From assembly GCF_900156265.1 (NCBI RefSeq), contig NZ_FTNE01000010.1, positions 21,467-85,466 on the forward strand: 64,000 nt of DNA. Reading direction: 5' to 3'. The notes under the pieces are model-generated. The model had not been told where the DNA came from and did no database searches. It saw only the letters and a list, made by a program, of their open reading frames with translations. Positions within the stretch are counted from its first letter, which is position 1. Each line of letters starts with the position of its first letter. The DNA comes from Acidiphilium rubrum. GTDB taxonomy: Bacteria > Pseudomonadota > Alphaproteobacteria > Acetobacterales > Acetobacteraceae. This document shows, piece after piece, positions 16,350-24,811 of the stretch. Both the position numbers and the translations under genes were made by a program.

Positions 16350-19294
16350 CACAAAAGTATCGCCTTGCCACCGGTGGGCTGATCGACCGGCGCGTGACGG
16401 TTCCGTTCACCTTCGATGGCAAGGCCATGACCGGCCATGCGGGGGACACGCTGGCCTCGGCGCTGCTGGCCAACGGGGTGCACCTGGTCGGGCGGAGTTT
16501 CAAATATCACCGCCCGCGCGGCATTGTTTCGGCGGGGGCGGAGGAGCCGAACGCGTTAGTCGGCGTCGGGCGCGACGAGGGGCATTATACGCCCAATCTG
16601 CGCGCCACGCAGGTTGAGCTTTATCACGGGCTGCGCGCGGAAAGTCAGAACCGCACGCCTTCGCTGGAGCGTGATGTCGGCAGCATTACCGACCGGCTGT
16701 GGCGCTTTTTCCCTGCCGGATTCTACTACAAGACCTTCATGTGGCCGAAGGGCGCGTGGACGAAGTTTTTCGAGCCGCGCATCCGCGCCATCGCCGGGCT
16801 TGGGCGCTCGCCGGCGGCACCCGATGCCGCGCGCTACGCGCAGATTTATGCCCATTGCGATGTGCTGGTGATCGGCGCCGGGCCTGCCGGGCTGAGCGCA
16901 GCACTCGCCGCTGCCGAGACCGGCGCGCGGGTGATCCTTTGCGACGAGCAGCCGCAGTTCGGCGGCGCGCTGCTGGCAGAACCCGGCCAATCCGCCTGGC
17001 TCGCCGAACAGCGCGCACGGCTTGCCGGTTTTGCAAACATCACGATGCTGCCACGCACCATCGCGTTCGGCTATTTCCCGCACAACATGATCGGGCTGGC
17101 ACAGGATCTGACCGATCACCAGGGCGAAACCAGCGACGATGCGCCGCGCGGCCGGCTGTGGCAGGTGCGCGCCAAGCAGGTGATCACCGCGACCGGTGCG
17201 ATCGAACGGCCTTTGGTGTTTCCGGACAACGATCGGCCGGGCATCATGCTGGCCGATGCCGCGCGGACCTATGTCGAGCGCTACGCGGTCAAACCCGGCA
17301 ATCGTGCCGTGGTGTTCACCGCGCATGACGATGCGTATCGCGCGGCGGTTTCGCTGCACGAGGCCGGTGTGACGATTGCCGCCATCGTCGATCTGCGGGA
17401 AAGCCCGGAGGGGCCGTGTTTGGACGCGGCACGCGCGGCGGGCCTGCCGATCCGCACCCATGCGACGATCATTGGCACCGAGGGCAATCTGCGCGTTGCG
17501 GCCGTCAGCGTTGCCACCATCGGCGCGGCGAACGCCGAGCGGATTGCCTGCGATCTGGTGCTGATGTCCGGCGGGTTTACGCCCAGCGTGCATCTGTTCT
17601 CGCAGAGCCGGGGCAAGCTCGCGTTCGATCCGGCGCTGGATGCCTTCATCCCCGGGACGCCGGCCGAGCCGACGATTGCGGCGGGTGCTGCCTCGGGCTG
17701 CCAGTCGCTCGAAGCGGCGATCGCCTCAGGCCGCGCGGCCGGGCTTTCGGCGACGGGGCAGGCGGTGGCGGCGCCGGTGGCCGAGACTGTTGCGGCCGGG
17801 TTTCTGGGCGAGGTGCCGCATGGCCGCGATCCGGCCAGCGTGCGCGCCTTTGTTGATTTCCAGAACGACGTGACGGCGAAAGACATCACGCTCGCGCTGG
17901 CCGAGGGGTTTCGCTCGATCGAGCATGTCAAGCGCTACACCACCACCGGCATGGCGACCGATCAGGGCAAGACCTCGAACATGAACGCGCTCGGCATCGT
18001 TTCGAAATCACTCGGCGTGCCGATCCCGAGCATCGGCACCACCACGTTCCGGATGCCGTATACGCCGATCCCGTTCGGCTATTTCGCGGGCTATGCGCGC
18101 GGTGATCTGTTCGAACCGGTGCGTGAGACGCCGATCCACGCCTGGGCCGCCGAACAGGGCGCGGTGTTCGAGGATGTCAGCCTGTGGAAACGCGCGCGGT
18201 ATTTTCCGCGCGGGGCGGAGACGATGCATGAAGCGGTCGCGCGCGAATGCGCCGCGGTGCGCGCCGGGGTTGGTCTGTTCGATGCCTCGACGCTCGGCAA
18301 GATCGAAATTACCGGCCCGGATGCTGCGGAATTTCTCAACCGCATGTATGTCAACGCCTGGACCAAGCTGAAACCCGGAAGGCTGCGCTACGGCATTCTG
18401 CTGCGCGAGGACGGGTTCATCATCGATGACGGCGTGGTCGGCCGGATTGCCGATGATCGGTTCCACGTGACCACCACGACCGGCGGTGCGGCGCGCGTGC
18501 TGAACATGATGGAAGATTATCTGCAGACCGAATTCACCGATCTGAAGGTCTGGCTCACCTCGACCACCGAACAATATGCGGTGATTGCGGTGCAGGGTCC
18601 GCGCGCGCGGGAGGTGATTGCGCCGCTGGTGGAAGATGCCGATATTTCGGCGGCCGCGATGCCGCATATGAGCGTGGTGGAATGCCGGGTCGCCGGCGTG
18701 CCGGCACGGTTGTTCCGGGTCAGTTTCACCGGCGAACTCGGCTTTGAGATCAACGTGCCGGCCGATTACGGGCGCGCGGTTTGGGAGGCGATTGATCAGG
18801 CGGGTCAGACCCACGGCATCGTGCCCTATGGCACCGAGACGATGCACGTGCTGCGCGCGGAGAAAGGCTATATCATCGTCGGTCAGGAGACCGATGGCAC
18901 GGCGACGCCCGATGATGTCGGCCTGACCTGGGCGATCGGCAAGGCGAAGCCCGATTTCGTTGGCAAGCGCGCCCTTGCCCGCACCGCGCTGGCCAGCCAG
19001 ACCGATCGCAAGCAATTGGTCGGGCTGCTCACCGCCGATCCTGCCGAAGTGCTGGAGGAGGGTGCGCATCTGGTCGCCGATCCGGCCCAGCCGATTCCGA
19101 TGACCATGCTGGGGCACGTGACGTCGTCCTATTGGAGTGCGGCGCTCAATCGCTCGATCGCGCTCGCGATGGTGCGCAACGGAAGGGCGCGGATTGGCGA
19201 AACCCTGCATGTCCCCCTGCCGGGACGCTCGGTCGCGGTGACGCTGACCGACCCGGTTTTCTACGATCCCGAAGGAGCACGGCTCGATGGCTGA
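16346..19294 (+). CDS. soxA: Heterotetrameric sarcosine oxidase, alpha subunit
   Basis: A 982-residue fusion-type subunit. The N-terminal ubiquitin-fold region has RSFKYHRPRGI, the NAD-binding Rossmann domain carries VLVIGAGPAGLSAALAAAETG near residue 173, and the C-terminal third is an aminomethyltransferase (GcvT-like) domain with GELGFEINVP, where methylene groups are loaded on tetrahydrofolate. It yields 5,10-methylene-THF during sarcosine oxidation. The start overlaps soxD by 4 bp and the end overlaps soxG by 8 bp. Confidence 0.94.
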   Translation: MTQKYRLATGGLIDRRVTVPFTFDGKAMTGHAGDTLASALLANGVHLVGRSFKYHRPRGIVSAGAEEPNALVGVGRDEGHYTPNLRATQVELYHGLRAESQNRTPSLERDVGSITDRLWRFFPAGFYYKTFMWPKGAWTKFFEPRIRAIAGLGRSPAAPDAARYAQIYAHCDVLVIGAGPAGLSAALAAAETGARVILCDEQPQFGGALLAEPGQSAWLAEQRARLAGFANITMLPRTIAFGYFPHNMIGLAQDLTDHQGETSDDAPRGRLWQVRAKQVITATGAIERPLVFPDNDRPGIMLADAARTYVERYAVKPGNRAVVFTAHDDAYRAAVSLHEAGVTIAAIVDLRESPEGPCLDAARAAGLPIRTHATIIGTEGNLRVAAVSVATIGAANAERIACDLVLMSGGFTPSVHLFSQSRGKLAFDPALDAFIPGTPAEPTIAAGAASGCQSLEAAIASGRAAGLSATGQAVAAPVAETVAAGFLGEVPHGRDPASVRAFVDFQNDVTAKDITLALAEGFRSIEHVKRYTTTGMATDQGKTSNMNALGIVSKSLGVPIPSIGTTTFRMPYTPIPFGYFAGYARGDLFEPVRETPIHAWAAEQGAVFEDVSLWKRARYFPRGAETMHEAVARECAAVRAGVGLFDASTLGKIEITGPDAAEFLNRMYVNAWTKLKPGRLRYGILLREDGFIIDDGVVGRIADDRFHVTTTTGGAARVLNMMEDYLQTEFTDLKVWLTSTTEQYAVIAVQGPRAREVIAPLVEDADISAAAMPHMSVVECRVAGVPARLFRVSFTGELGFEINVPADYGRAVWEAIDQAGQTHGIVPYGTETMHVLRAEKGYIIVGQETDGTATPDDVGLTWAIGKAKPDFVGKRALARTALASQTDRKQLVGLLTADPAEVLEEGAHLVADPAQPIPMTMLGHVTSSYWSAALNRSIALAMVRNGRARIGETLHVPLPGRSVAVTLTDPVFYDPEGARLDG

Positions 19295-19844
19295 CATCGC
19301 AATCGCCCCCGCAAGGCGCACCGCCCCGCTGCCGGGTGCGGTGGACCGCAGGATCGAAAAATCCGCGCCGCTCACCCGCTTCGTGCTGCGGCTGCCGGAA
19401 GAGTCCATCACCGCCGCGGGTGCCGCGCTCGGGCTTGATTTCACCGCGCCGATCAACCGCGCCGTGACCGCGGGCTATCGGATGGCGCTGCGCCTTGGGC
19501 CGGATGAGTGGCTGGTGCTGGCGCCCGCCGCCGATGCCGCGATTCCGGGCGCGCTTGGCGCCGGTCTGGCGGATCGGCTGTTTTCACTGGTCGATGTCAG
19601 CCATCGGCAGACCGGCATCAGGCTCGCCGGGCCGCACGCTGGCGCGATGATCAACGCGCTGTGTCCGCTTGATCTGGGCAGTGCGGCGTTTCCGGTCGGC
19701 ATGGCGACGCGGACGATTTTCGCCAAGGCCGATATCGTGCTGTGGCGGACCGGGATTGCCGAATTCCACCTTGAAATCTGGCGCTCTTTCGCGCCCTATG
19801 TGGTTTCATTGCTGCACGAGATCGGCCGCGAGTATCCGGATTGA
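19287..19844 (+). CDS. soxG: Heterotetrameric sarcosine oxidase, gamma subunit
   Basis: A 185-residue subunit of the GcvT-like fold. LRLGPDEWLVLAP, DVSHRQTGIRLAGP and LCPLDL are typical of SoxG, followed by WRTGIAEFHLEIWRSFAPYV at the C-terminus. It completes the SoxBDAG complex. The ATG at 19287 lies inside the soxA 3' end (8-bp overlap), and sdaA starts 7 bp after its stop. Confidence 0.92.
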   Translation: MADIAIAPARRTAPLPGAVDRRIEKSAPLTRFVLRLPEESITAAGAALGLDFTAPINRAVTAGYRMALRLGPDEWLVLAPAADAAIPGALGAGLADRLFSLVDVSHRQTGIRLAGPHAGAMINALCPLDLGSAAFPVGMATRTIFAKADIVLWRTGIAEFHLEIWRSFAPYVVSLLHEIGREYPD

Positions 19845-19851
19845 CCCTGTC

Positions 19852-21213
19852 ATGATCAGCCTGTTCGATCTGTTCAAAATCGGCATCGGACCGTCATCGT
19901 CCCACACGGTCGGGCCGATGCGGGCTGCGCATAGTTTTGCGGCCGACCTGGCCGATCCGGCTGGCGTGGCGCACGTGCAAATCACGCTGCTCGGTTCGCT
20001 CGCCTGGACCGGCAAAGGCCACGGCACGGATAAAGCCGTGATCCTCGGCCTGGCCGGTGAGGCGCCGGAAACGGTTGATCCCGATCAGGCGGATGCGATC
20101 GCCGCAGCGGTTACGACGGCTTGCGTGCTGAAACTCGGCGGGTTTCACCCGATCAAATTCGATCCGGCAACGGATATTGTGTTCGACTACGAAACACCCA
20201 CCACGCGACACCCCAACACACTCGAATTCAGCGCACGCGATGCCGCCGGCAGCATTCTCGCCGCCGAACGCTGGTGCTCGGTCGGCGGGGGTTTCGTCAT
20301 TCGCGAAGATGAAAAACCCGATCTTGGCGCGATTACCGAAACGGTGCCCTATCCCTTCGCCAACGCCGTCGATCTGCTGCGGCTCGGCGAAGCCTCCGGC
20401 CTGTCGATCGCGGCCATGATGCGCGCCAATGAATTCTCGCTGCGCGACCCGGCAACCGTGCTCGCCCACGCCGACCTGGTGCTTGCCACCATGATGAACG
20501 GCATCGAACGCGGGATGCGGACCACCGGCACCCTGCCCGGTGGTTTGAAAATCACCCGGCGCGCCCCCGCGCTGCACGCAAAAATGCAGACCGACGCTGC
20601 ACGCAACGACCTCGCACCCCATGAAAAAATGGACTGGGTCAGCCTGTTCGCGATGGCGGTGAACGAGGAAAACGCCGCCGGTGGCAAAATTGTCACCGCG
20701 CCGACCAACGGTGCCGCCGGGGTCATTCCCGCCGTGCTGCGCTATTTCCGCGATTTCTGCCCCGGCGCCACCCATGAATTGATGCGCGACTTTCTGTTCA
20801 CCGCCACCGCGATCGGCGGGTTGTTCAAGACCAACGCCTCGATCTCGGGCGCTGAAGTCGGCTGTCAGGGCGAGGTTGGGGTCGCCGCCTCGATGGCCGC
20901 CGCCGGCCTCGCCGCCGCACGCGGGGCAACCAACCGTCAGATCGAAAACGCCGCGGAAATTGCCATGGAACATCACCTTGGCATGACCTGCGACCCGGTC
21001 GGCGGGCTGGTGCAAATTCCCTGCATCGAACGCAACGCGTTCGGCGCGATCAAAGCCATCAGCGCCGCCTCGCTCGCGGCACGGGGCGATGGAACCCACC
21101 ATATCTCGCTCGATCAGGTGATCGCGACCATGCGACAGACCGGGGCGGATATGAATAGTAAATATAAAGAGACCTCGCTTGGGGGGCTCGCTGCTAATTT
21201 TATTGAGTGTTAG
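19852..21213 (+). CDS. sdaA: L-serine dehydratase, iron-sulfur type
   Basis: A 453-residue single-chain enzyme; E. coli SdaA is 454. It starts MISLFDLFKIGIGPSSSHTVGPM, the classical N-terminus. Cluster cysteines are visible in EVGCQGEVG, MTCDPVGG and IPCIERN. It deaminates L-serine to pyruvate. Directly after soxG it would consume serine formed from glycine plus the methylene-THF released by SoxBDAG, joining choline catabolism to central carbon. A longer upstream frame overlaps soxG and is rejected. A hairpin terminator follows 15 bp after the stop. Confidence 0.93.
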   Translation: MISLFDLFKIGIGPSSSHTVGPMRAAHSFAADLADPAGVAHVQITLLGSLAWTGKGHGTDKAVILGLAGEAPETVDPDQADAIAAAVTTACVLKLGGFHPIKFDPATDIVFDYETPTTRHPNTLEFSARDAAGSILAAERWCSVGGGFVIREDEKPDLGAITETVPYPFANAVDLLRLGEASGLSIAAMMRANEFSLRDPATVLAHADLVLATMMNGIERGMRTTGTLPGGLKITRRAPALHAKMQTDAARNDLAPHEKMDWVSLFAMAVNEENAAGGKIVTAPTNGAAGVIPAVLRYFRDFCPGATHELMRDFLFTATAIGGLFKTNASISGAEVGCQGEVGVAASMAAAGLAAARGATNRQIENAAEIAMEHHLGMTCDPVGGLVQIPCIERNAFGAIKAISAASLAARGDGTHHISLDQVIATMRQTGADMNSKYKETSLGGLAANFIEC

Positions 21214-21223
21214 GGTGAAGGGG

Positions 21224-21262
21224 AAGACTTCTTTTTTGTAAAAAAGAAGCAAAAAACTTTTT
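21224..21262 (+). terminator. A/T-tract hairpin terminator after sdaA
   Basis: CTTCTTTTTT/AAAAAAGAAG pairs across GT, followed by CAAAAAACTTTTT, starting 11 bp after the sdaA stop. The same hairpin in reverse occurs at 22045-22081. Similarity between the two extends inward for about 20 more bases (CTGGGACT region, 21266-21287 against 22023-22037). Confidence 0.75.
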
Positions 21263-21306
21263 GACTCTGGGACTGGGGGTTTGGCTGGATTTCGCCTTAT
21301 TCGTTT

Positions 21307-21332
21307 ATATCGTTACGATCTCGTAACGATAT
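21307..21332. promoter_or_regulatory. 26-bp dyad related to the site at 175-194
   Basis: ATATCGTTACGA at 21307-21318 and its reverse complement at 21321-21332 flank TC. The core TTACGATCTCGTAA differs from the core at 178-191 by one base. It lies 22 bp beyond the stop of the 21354-21935 gene, downstream of sdaA, an odd place for an operator. A binding site for the same protein as at 175-194 is inferred. Confidence 0.5.
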
Positions 21333-21353
21333 GGGCGTGCGAAGGTGCTTGGG

Positions 21354-21935
21354 TCAGGCGGGTTGAATTTTGAAATCTTGGTCTGGGGTGGGGGATTCGG
21401 ACGCGGCGCAATCTGGCGTGCCGAAGATGATGTGGCGGCGGGAGTCTGGTGGTGGGTCGGGGGCGAAGGGGGGTTCGGTGGGCAGGTCGATGCCCATGGC
21501 GTTGTAGAGCGGGGTCAGGATGCGGATGAGTTTTGGGTTGGCTACTAGGAATCCTGCGAATTCGGGGTCGGCGAGGATGTGTTGCAGGGTGAAGCGGGTG
21601 AAGCCGGTTTCGGGGATCAGGCGGTAGAGCCAGGCTTCGCGGCACGGCAGGGTGAGGCGTTTGCGGCGGGCGCGGGGTGGCTGGGTGGGTTGGGATTCGG
21701 TTGTGGCTTCGGACGTTGGTTTGGGGGTTGGTTTCGCGCGGGGTGGGATGGGGCCGCGGGCGAGGGCGGCGAGGAAGCGGGTGGTGAGGTTTTGCAGGCG
21801 GGTCCAGATCAGATTGACCATGGGGACGGGGACGTAGCCGGCCGGGCCGTGTTCGGCCACGGTGTCGCACAGCGCGTTCATCATGACGATGAAGCAGCGG
21901 ATGACGAACGGGGGATTGGTTGGGGTTGCTGGCAC
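21354..21935 (-). CDS. Unrecognised 193-residue protein
   Basis: No family was recognised. The N-terminal part (about residues 1-62) looks helical with cysteines at 14 and 23. A basic, Pro/Thr-rich linker follows (about 60-92), then a compact C-terminal part with CREAWLYRLIPETGFTRFTL, ILADPEFAGFLVANPKLIRI and LYNAMGIDLP, and a disordered acidic tail. Coding strand is C-rich. There is no clear signal peptide or catalytic motif. It sits alone between two inverted A/T-tract hairpins with extended similarity (21224 and 22022-22081), so it may be part of a small inserted cassette. M4 downstream starts are possible. Confidence 0.55.
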   Translation of the reverse strand: MPATPTNPPFVIRCFIVMMNALCDTVAEHGPAGYVPVPMVNLIWTRLQNLTTRFLAALARGPIPPRAKPTPKPTSEATTESQPTQPPRARRKRLTLPCREAWLYRLIPETGFTRFTLQHILADPEFAGFLVANPKLIRILTPLYNAMGIDLPTEPPFAPDPPPDSRRHIIFGTPDCAASESPTPDQDFKIQPA

Positions 21936-22022
21936 GCGAGGATGATAGGACGCGGGACGGGGGGTGGGAAAGCATTTTGTTAGAATTATTGTTAGATATT
22001 GGGCCGGGGCTATTTTAGCCCC

Positions 22023-22081
22023 AAGCCCAAGTCCCAGATTAATAAAAGTTTTTTGCTTCTTTTTTACAAAAAAGAAGTCTT
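22023..22081 (-). terminator. A/T-tract hairpin terminator after phaB
   Basis: Read on the minus strand, CTTCTTTTTTGTAAAAAAGAAG is the hairpin (22056-22077), followed by CAAAAAACTTTTAT, beginning 22 bp after the phaB stop. It is the inverse of the copy after sdaA. A further stretch (22023-22037) also matches the inner flank of that copy, making an imperfect inverted repeat of about 60 bp around the orphan gene. Confidence 0.72.
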
Positions 22082-22099
22082 ACTCCTGACGTAGCCTGC

Positions 22100-22822
22100 T
22101 CAATACATATGTTGTCCACCGTTGATCGAGAGTGTCGATCCGGTGACGAAATCGGCGTCGTCGGCGGTGAGGAAGACGACGCCGCGGGCGATATCTTCGG
22201 CGTGGCCGAGGCGGCCGACGGGGATTTTGGCGATGATTTTTTCCAGCACGTCGGGGGGTACGGCGCGGACCATATCGGTATCGACGTAGCCGGGTGCGAT
22301 GGCGTTGACGGTGATGTTGTAGCGTGCGCCTTCCTGGGCGAGGGCTTTGGTGAAGCCGTGGATGCCGGATTTGGCGGCGGCGTAGTTGACCTGGCCGTAT
22401 TGGCCGGCCTGGCCGTTGATTGAGCCGATGTTGACGACGCGGCCGAATTTTTTGGCTTTCATGCCGTCGAATGTGGCTTTGCAGAGATTGAAGCAGGAGC
22501 CGAGGTTGGTGTCGATCACGGCGTCCCACATATCGCGGGACATGCGGGACATGGTGCCGTCTTTGGTGATGCCGGCGTTGTTGACCAGGATTTCGATGGG
22601 TCCGAGGCGGCTGGTGATGCTGGCGACGGCGGTGGCGCAGGCGTCGAAGTCGCAGGCGTCGAATTTCATGGCTTCGATGCCGTGGACTTCGGTGAAGTTT
22701 TCGGCGGCGGCCTGGTTACCGGCGTAGCTCGCGATGACGGTGCGGCCGGCGGCTTTCAGGGCCACGCTGATGGCGGCGCCGATTCCGCGTGTGCCACCGG
22801 TGACGAGTGCGATTCGCGACAT
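22100..22822 (-). CDS. phaB: Acetoacetyl-CoA reductase
   Basis: A 240-residue short-chain dehydrogenase. The cofactor motif is VTGGTRGIGAAI and the catalytic set is N...S...Y...K in NNAGITKDG, NIGSINGQAGQYGQVNYAAAKSG. GITKDGTMSRM, GQYGQVNY and the ending TLSINGGQHMY are characteristic of PhaB rather than FabG. It reduces acetoacetyl-CoA to (R)-3-hydroxybutyryl-CoA for polyhydroxybutyrate. AAGGAGGAAACAAA precedes the ATG. No phaA or phaC is nearby, so it stands alone here. Confidence 0.9.
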   Translation of the reverse strand: MSRIALVTGGTRGIGAAISVALKAAGRTVIASYAGNQAAAENFTEVHGIEAMKFDACDFDACATAVASITSRLGPIEILVNNAGITKDGTMSRMSRDMWDAVIDTNLGSCFNLCKATFDGMKAKKFGRVVNIGSINGQAGQYGQVNYAAAKSGIHGFTKALAQEGARYNITVNAIAPGYVDTDMVRAVPPDVLEKIIAKIPVGRLGHAEDIARGVVFLTADDADFVTGSTLSINGGQHMY

Positions 22823-22889
22823 TTTGTTTCCTCCTTGATACGTTCCGCGCAGTTTGGACCCGATCAGGGGTGGCTGTAAATGACCGGAA

Positions 22890-23630
22890 TCATGCCGTTT
22901 TGGTTGCTGCGGCGCGGCATGTGGCGAGGCTGCGGATTTGGGTGCCGTTGGCGGTGAAGTTGGCGGGGTCGAGCCAGGCGAGGAAGCCGGCGCGGATTGC
23001 CGGCCATTCGGGGTCGATGATGGCGTGCCAGGCGGTGTCGCGGTTGCGGCCTTGGGTGACGTGGCTTTGGCGGAAGATGCCTTCGAGTTGAAAGCCGAGG
23101 CGGAGGGCGGCCTGGCGGGATGGGGTGTTTAGGCTGTGGCACTGCCATTCGCAGCGGCGGTAGGCGAGTTCGTCGAAGGCGCGGCTGAGCATGAGGAAGA
23201 TGGCTTCGGTGCCGGCGCGGCTGCGGTGCAGGGCGCGGGTATAGTTGACGGCGCCGATTTCGATCGAGCCGTGTTCGGGGTTGATGCCCATGTAGGCAGC
23301 GTAGCCGACGGCGCGGTTCGTGGCGTCGATGATGGCGAACGTGGTGAATTCGGTGATGGCGGCGATGCGGGCGAGGTCGGCGTGGAATGCGGCGGCATCG
23401 GCTGGGCGGGGGGTGCGCCACCAGGTCCAGTCACGATCGTCGGGTGCGGCGAGGAAGCCTTGGACCAGATCATCGGCGTGGCGGGCGGGGTCGAGGGGTT
23501 CGAGGTGGCAGTAGGCGCCGTGCATCGGGGTGTGCGGCGGTGGGGGGCGTGGCGTCCAGTCCGGCACTGGGGCGCCGACGATCTGGCCGTACGCGTTACG
23601 ACACAAGCTCACGGGCGTGCCCGCAGCCAA
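22890..23630 (-). CDS. GNAT acetyltransferase (RimJ/RimL type)
   Basis: A 246-residue protein. After GAPVPDWTPRPPPPHTPM the GNAT domain runs from CHLEPLDPARHADDL, with GYAAYMGINPEHGSIEIG as the core strand region and SRAFDELAYRRCEWQCHSLNTPSRQAALRLGFQLEGIFRQ as the acetyl-CoA binding part. The start is uncertain: 23630 or a GTG near 23612. Substrate is unknown; relatives acetylate protein N-termini or small amines. It lies alone between phaB and queD. Confidence 0.75.
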   Translation of the reverse strand: MAAGTPVSLCRNAYGQIVGAPVPDWTPRPPPPHTPMHGAYCHLEPLDPARHADDLVQGFLAAPDDRDWTWWRTPRPADAAAFHADLARIAAITEFTTFAIIDATNRAVGYAAYMGINPEHGSIEIGAVNYTRALHRSRAGTEAIFLMLSRAFDELAYRRCEWQCHSLNTPSRQAALRLGFQLEGIFRQSHVTQGRNRDTAWHAIIDPEWPAIRAGFLAWLDPANFTANGTQIRSLATCRAAATKTA

Positions 23631-23654
23631 GATGCGCCCCCGACCCCATTAACA

Positions 23655-23690
23655 AGAGTTTTTTGGTTCTTTTTTGCAAAAAAGAACCCT
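23655..23690 (-). terminator. A/T-tract hairpin terminator after queD
   Basis: On the minus strand GTTCTTTTTT/AAAAAAGAAC pairs across GC, followed by CAAAAAACTCTTG. It begins about 4 bp after the queD TAA. It belongs to the same family as the hairpins at 7681, 21224 and 22045, with C-to-G changes on both arms that keep the pairing. Confidence 0.75.
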
Positions 23691-23693
23691 TCC

Positions 23694-24050
23694 TTAACCC
23701 TCATAGGTGCAAGACTCCCCTTCGCTATCGCGAAACACCGCGACGCGAGCGAGGCCGGGGCAGGCGGGGTGGAGGGTGCGCCAGATGAACGCGGCGAGGT
23801 TTTCGAGGGTGGCGGGGCCGAGGTTGGGGACTTCATCGAGGAAGCGGTGATCGAGGATGTCGCGCAGGGTGGCGATGTGGGTGTTCAGGATGCCGAAATC
23901 CATGATCATGCCGGAGGCTCCGGGGGTGCCGCGCAGGGTGATGGTGGCGCGGTAGGAGTGGCCGTGGATGCGGCGGCTCGATTCGGTTTCGATCGTGCGG
24001 TTGAGGGTGTGGGCGGCTTCGAAGCGGAAGTCCTTGGTGATTTCGAACAT
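23694..24050 (-). CDS. queD: 6-carboxy-tetrahydropterin synthase-like protein
   Basis: A 118-residue member of the PTPS/QueD family. Zinc histidines are H14 (FEAAH) and H29/H31 (RIHGHSY), and a late glutamate region (SEGES) is present. QueD makes 6-carboxy-tetrahydropterin for 7-deazaguanine (queuosine) synthesis. The canonical catalytic cysteine four residues before HGH is Ser25 here (ESSRRIHGH), so activity or subtype may differ. The ATG overlaps the queE stop by one base (TGATG), which supports the queuosine assignment. A hairpin terminator follows. Confidence 0.85.
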   Translation of the reverse strand: MFEITKDFRFEAAHTLNRTIETESSRRIHGHSYRATITLRGTPGASGMIMDFGILNTHIATLRDILDHRFLDEVPNLGPATLENLAAFIWRTLHPACPGLARVAVFRDSEGESCTYEG

Positions 24051-24685
24051 CAGGGGATGCCCAGGTATTTATGGGTCTGCATCGAGAGGCGCCATTTTGG
24101 GTGGGTTTGGCAGTAGGCGATGGCGGCTTGGGTGTTGGCGGTGCGGTCTGGCCCGTCCATCGGCTGGAGGAGGAAGGTTTTGAAATCGAGGCTGGTGAAG
24201 CGTTCGGGCATTGCTTCGGGTTGGGGGTAGACGAGTTTGAGTTCATCGCCCTGGCTGAGCGCGAGGGGGGCGCGGGCTTTGGGGCTGACGCAGAGCCAGT
24301 CGATGCCGGGTGGCGGGGTGATGGTGCCGTTGGTTTCGACGGCGATGCTGAAGCCTTGGGCGTGGATGGCTGCGATCAGCGGTTCATCGAGTTGGAGCAG
24401 CGGTTCGCCGCCGGTGATGACGACGAGGGCGTGGGCGGTGGTGGGTGCGGTCCAGGCAGCGCGGATGGCGGCGGCGAGGCTGGCGGCGTCGGTGAATTTG
24501 CCGCCGCCGGTGCCATCGGTGCCGATGAAATCGGTATCGCAGAACTGGCAGGTGGCGGTGGTGCGGTCGGCTTCGCGGCCGGTCCATAGGTTGCAGCCGG
24601 CGAAGCGGCAGAACACGGCGGCGCGGCCGGCGTTGCTGCCTTCGCCCTGCAGGGTGAGGAAGATTTCCTTGACGCTGTATGTCAT
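24050..24685 (-). CDS. queE: 7-carboxy-7-deazaguanine synthase
   Basis: A 211-residue radical SAM protein. The cluster motif is CX14CX2C (CNLW...ATCQFCDTDF), the form used by QueE proteins with an extended loop. EIFLTLQGEGSNAGR at the N-terminus, VITGGEPLLQ and VETNGT are further signatures. It converts carboxy-tetrahydropterin to carboxy-deazaguanine. The start is the ATG at 24685; upstream extensions run into the region divergent from the sulfotransferase gene. It is coupled to queD by TGATG. Confidence 0.92.
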   Translation of the reverse strand: MTYSVKEIFLTLQGEGSNAGRAAVFCRFAGCNLWTGREADRTTATCQFCDTDFIGTDGTGGGKFTDAASLAAAIRAAWTAPTTAHALVVITGGEPLLQLDEPLIAAIHAQGFSIAVETNGTITPPPGIDWLCVSPKARAPLALSQGDELKLVYPQPEAMPERFTSLDFKTFLLQPMDGPDRTANTQAAIAYCQTHPKWRLSMQTHKYLGIP

Positions 24686-24811
24686 GCGCGACCGCTCATG
24701 GCTGCGGACTATCGCAATCCGCGCGGTTTGGCGACCGGTTTGGCGCATTGCTTCCATTACGCTTGATAGGGGGACGCTTGATCGGGGGGCGCGGTTGGGC
24801 AAGATGGCGGG

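Noticed and set aside
22100-22822. phaB as fabG
   Set aside because: The GITKDGTMSRM and GQYGQVNY segments and the C-terminus fit acetoacetyl-CoA reductases better, although both belong to the same superfamily.
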